DNA of 5,365 nt from Thermoplasmata archaeon (lineage in GTDB: Archaea; Thermoplasmatota; E2; DHVEG-1): assembly GCA_003649845.1 (NCBI GenBank), contig QMTB01000110.1, positions 1 through 5,365 on the forward strand. Direction: 5' to 3'. How positions within the stretch are numbered: the stretch's first letter is position 1; each line of letters opens with the position of its first letter. The position numbers and the translations under genes are program-made. This document shows positions 5,165-5,365 of the stretch, one piece after another. Below the pieces are notes generated by a model. It was given only the letters and a program-made list of their open reading frames with translations. It was not told the origin of the DNA and ran no database searches.

Positions 5165-5365
5165 ATGCCTACTCTATCCGAGTACAGCGAGAAGATTAAA
5201 ATACTGAAACAAGCTCGAGCTATATTACAGGAGGAATATGAGCAAACAGATTTCCATAGGAAAAAAGAGCTGAATCCACATACAACAATTCCACCATCTC
5301 CGGAAGATGAAGAGATATATAAACTGTTAACAGCTATTCAACAACTAGATTGTTATATAAAAAAA
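5165..5365 (+). CDS. Unrecognised helical charged protein, partial (cut by right edge)
   Basis: The frame is open from ATG 5165 to the window end, exactly 67 codons with no stop. The peptide begins MPTLSEYSEKIKILKQ. Residues about 5-37 are rich in Lys, Glu, Gln and Leu with helical or coiled-coil character. A Pro-containing linker follows (NPHTTIPPSPED, 37-48), then a second helix-like stretch (EEIYKLLTAIQQLDCYIKK). There is no signal peptide or membrane segment, so it should be cytoplasmic. I do not recognise a family. It follows the PPC gene by 44 bases on the same strand but has its own TATA-like element and ribosome site, so it may be transcribed independently or together with it. The strong ribosome site and coding-like composition make it a real gene. 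Confidence 0.72.
   Translation, partial: MPTLSEYSEKIKILKQARAILQEEYEQTDFHRKKELNPHTTIPPSPEDEEIYKLLTAIQQLDCYIKK

Noticed and set aside
1..5365. CRISPR array, transposon, integrase or defence system
   Set aside because: No regularly spaced repeats, no terminal inverted repeats with target duplications, and no matching proteins among the genes; the window reads as ordinary chromosome.

Overview
The window is AT-rich DNA that reads as archaeal. Three things point that way: TATA-box-like elements at archaeal spacing upstream of most genes, a mix of leaderless and Shine-Dalgarno starts, and protein families typical of archaea (a secreted COG4880-type beta-propeller, a small four-helix membrane protein known to me mainly from archaea, a 4Fe-4S family 4 uracil-DNA glycosylase and a stand-alone PPC/DUF296 protein). 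Codon use is strongly biased to ATA (Ile), AGA (Arg) and CTA (Leu), with CGN rare. A euryarchaeal or related uncultured lineage is plausible, but I cannot place it more precisely.

Layout. Positions 1-428 hold no complete gene: the possible tail of a gene entering from the left, scraps of possible decayed coding sequence on the minus strand, a short imperfect repeat, and a hairpin-like inverted repeat just upstream of a promoter. Next come a large exported beta-propeller protein (plus strand) and, convergent with it, a 141-residue four-helix membrane protein (minus strand) with a clear TATA box and a T-rich terminator region. Behind that promoter is about 150 bp of intergenic DNA with a possible C-terminal gene remnant. 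Then comes a two-gene minus-strand operon, family 4 uracil-DNA glycosylase followed by a class I/II PLP aminotransferase, whose coding regions overlap by 7 bp. The glycosylase is divergent from a plus-strand PPC/DUF296 gene. Only 55 bp separate the two start codons, and one TATA-like element sits at a distance that could serve both. The last gene is an unrecognised helical, charged protein cut by the right edge, with its own TATA box overlapping the preceding stop codon and a strong ribosome binding site.

How they fit together. I see no single shared pathway. The glycosylase (uracil removal from DNA) and aminotransferase (amino-acid metabolism) are probably co-transcribed and translationally coupled, but nothing in the sequence links their chemistry. 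The propeller and the small membrane protein are both envelope proteins but are convergent and separately promoted. The region looks like ordinary chromosome, not an island: I see no transposase, integrase, CRISPR array, tRNA or defence gene. The most notable features are the shared compact divergent promoter, the uncharacterised envelope proteins and the intergenic coding-like scraps.
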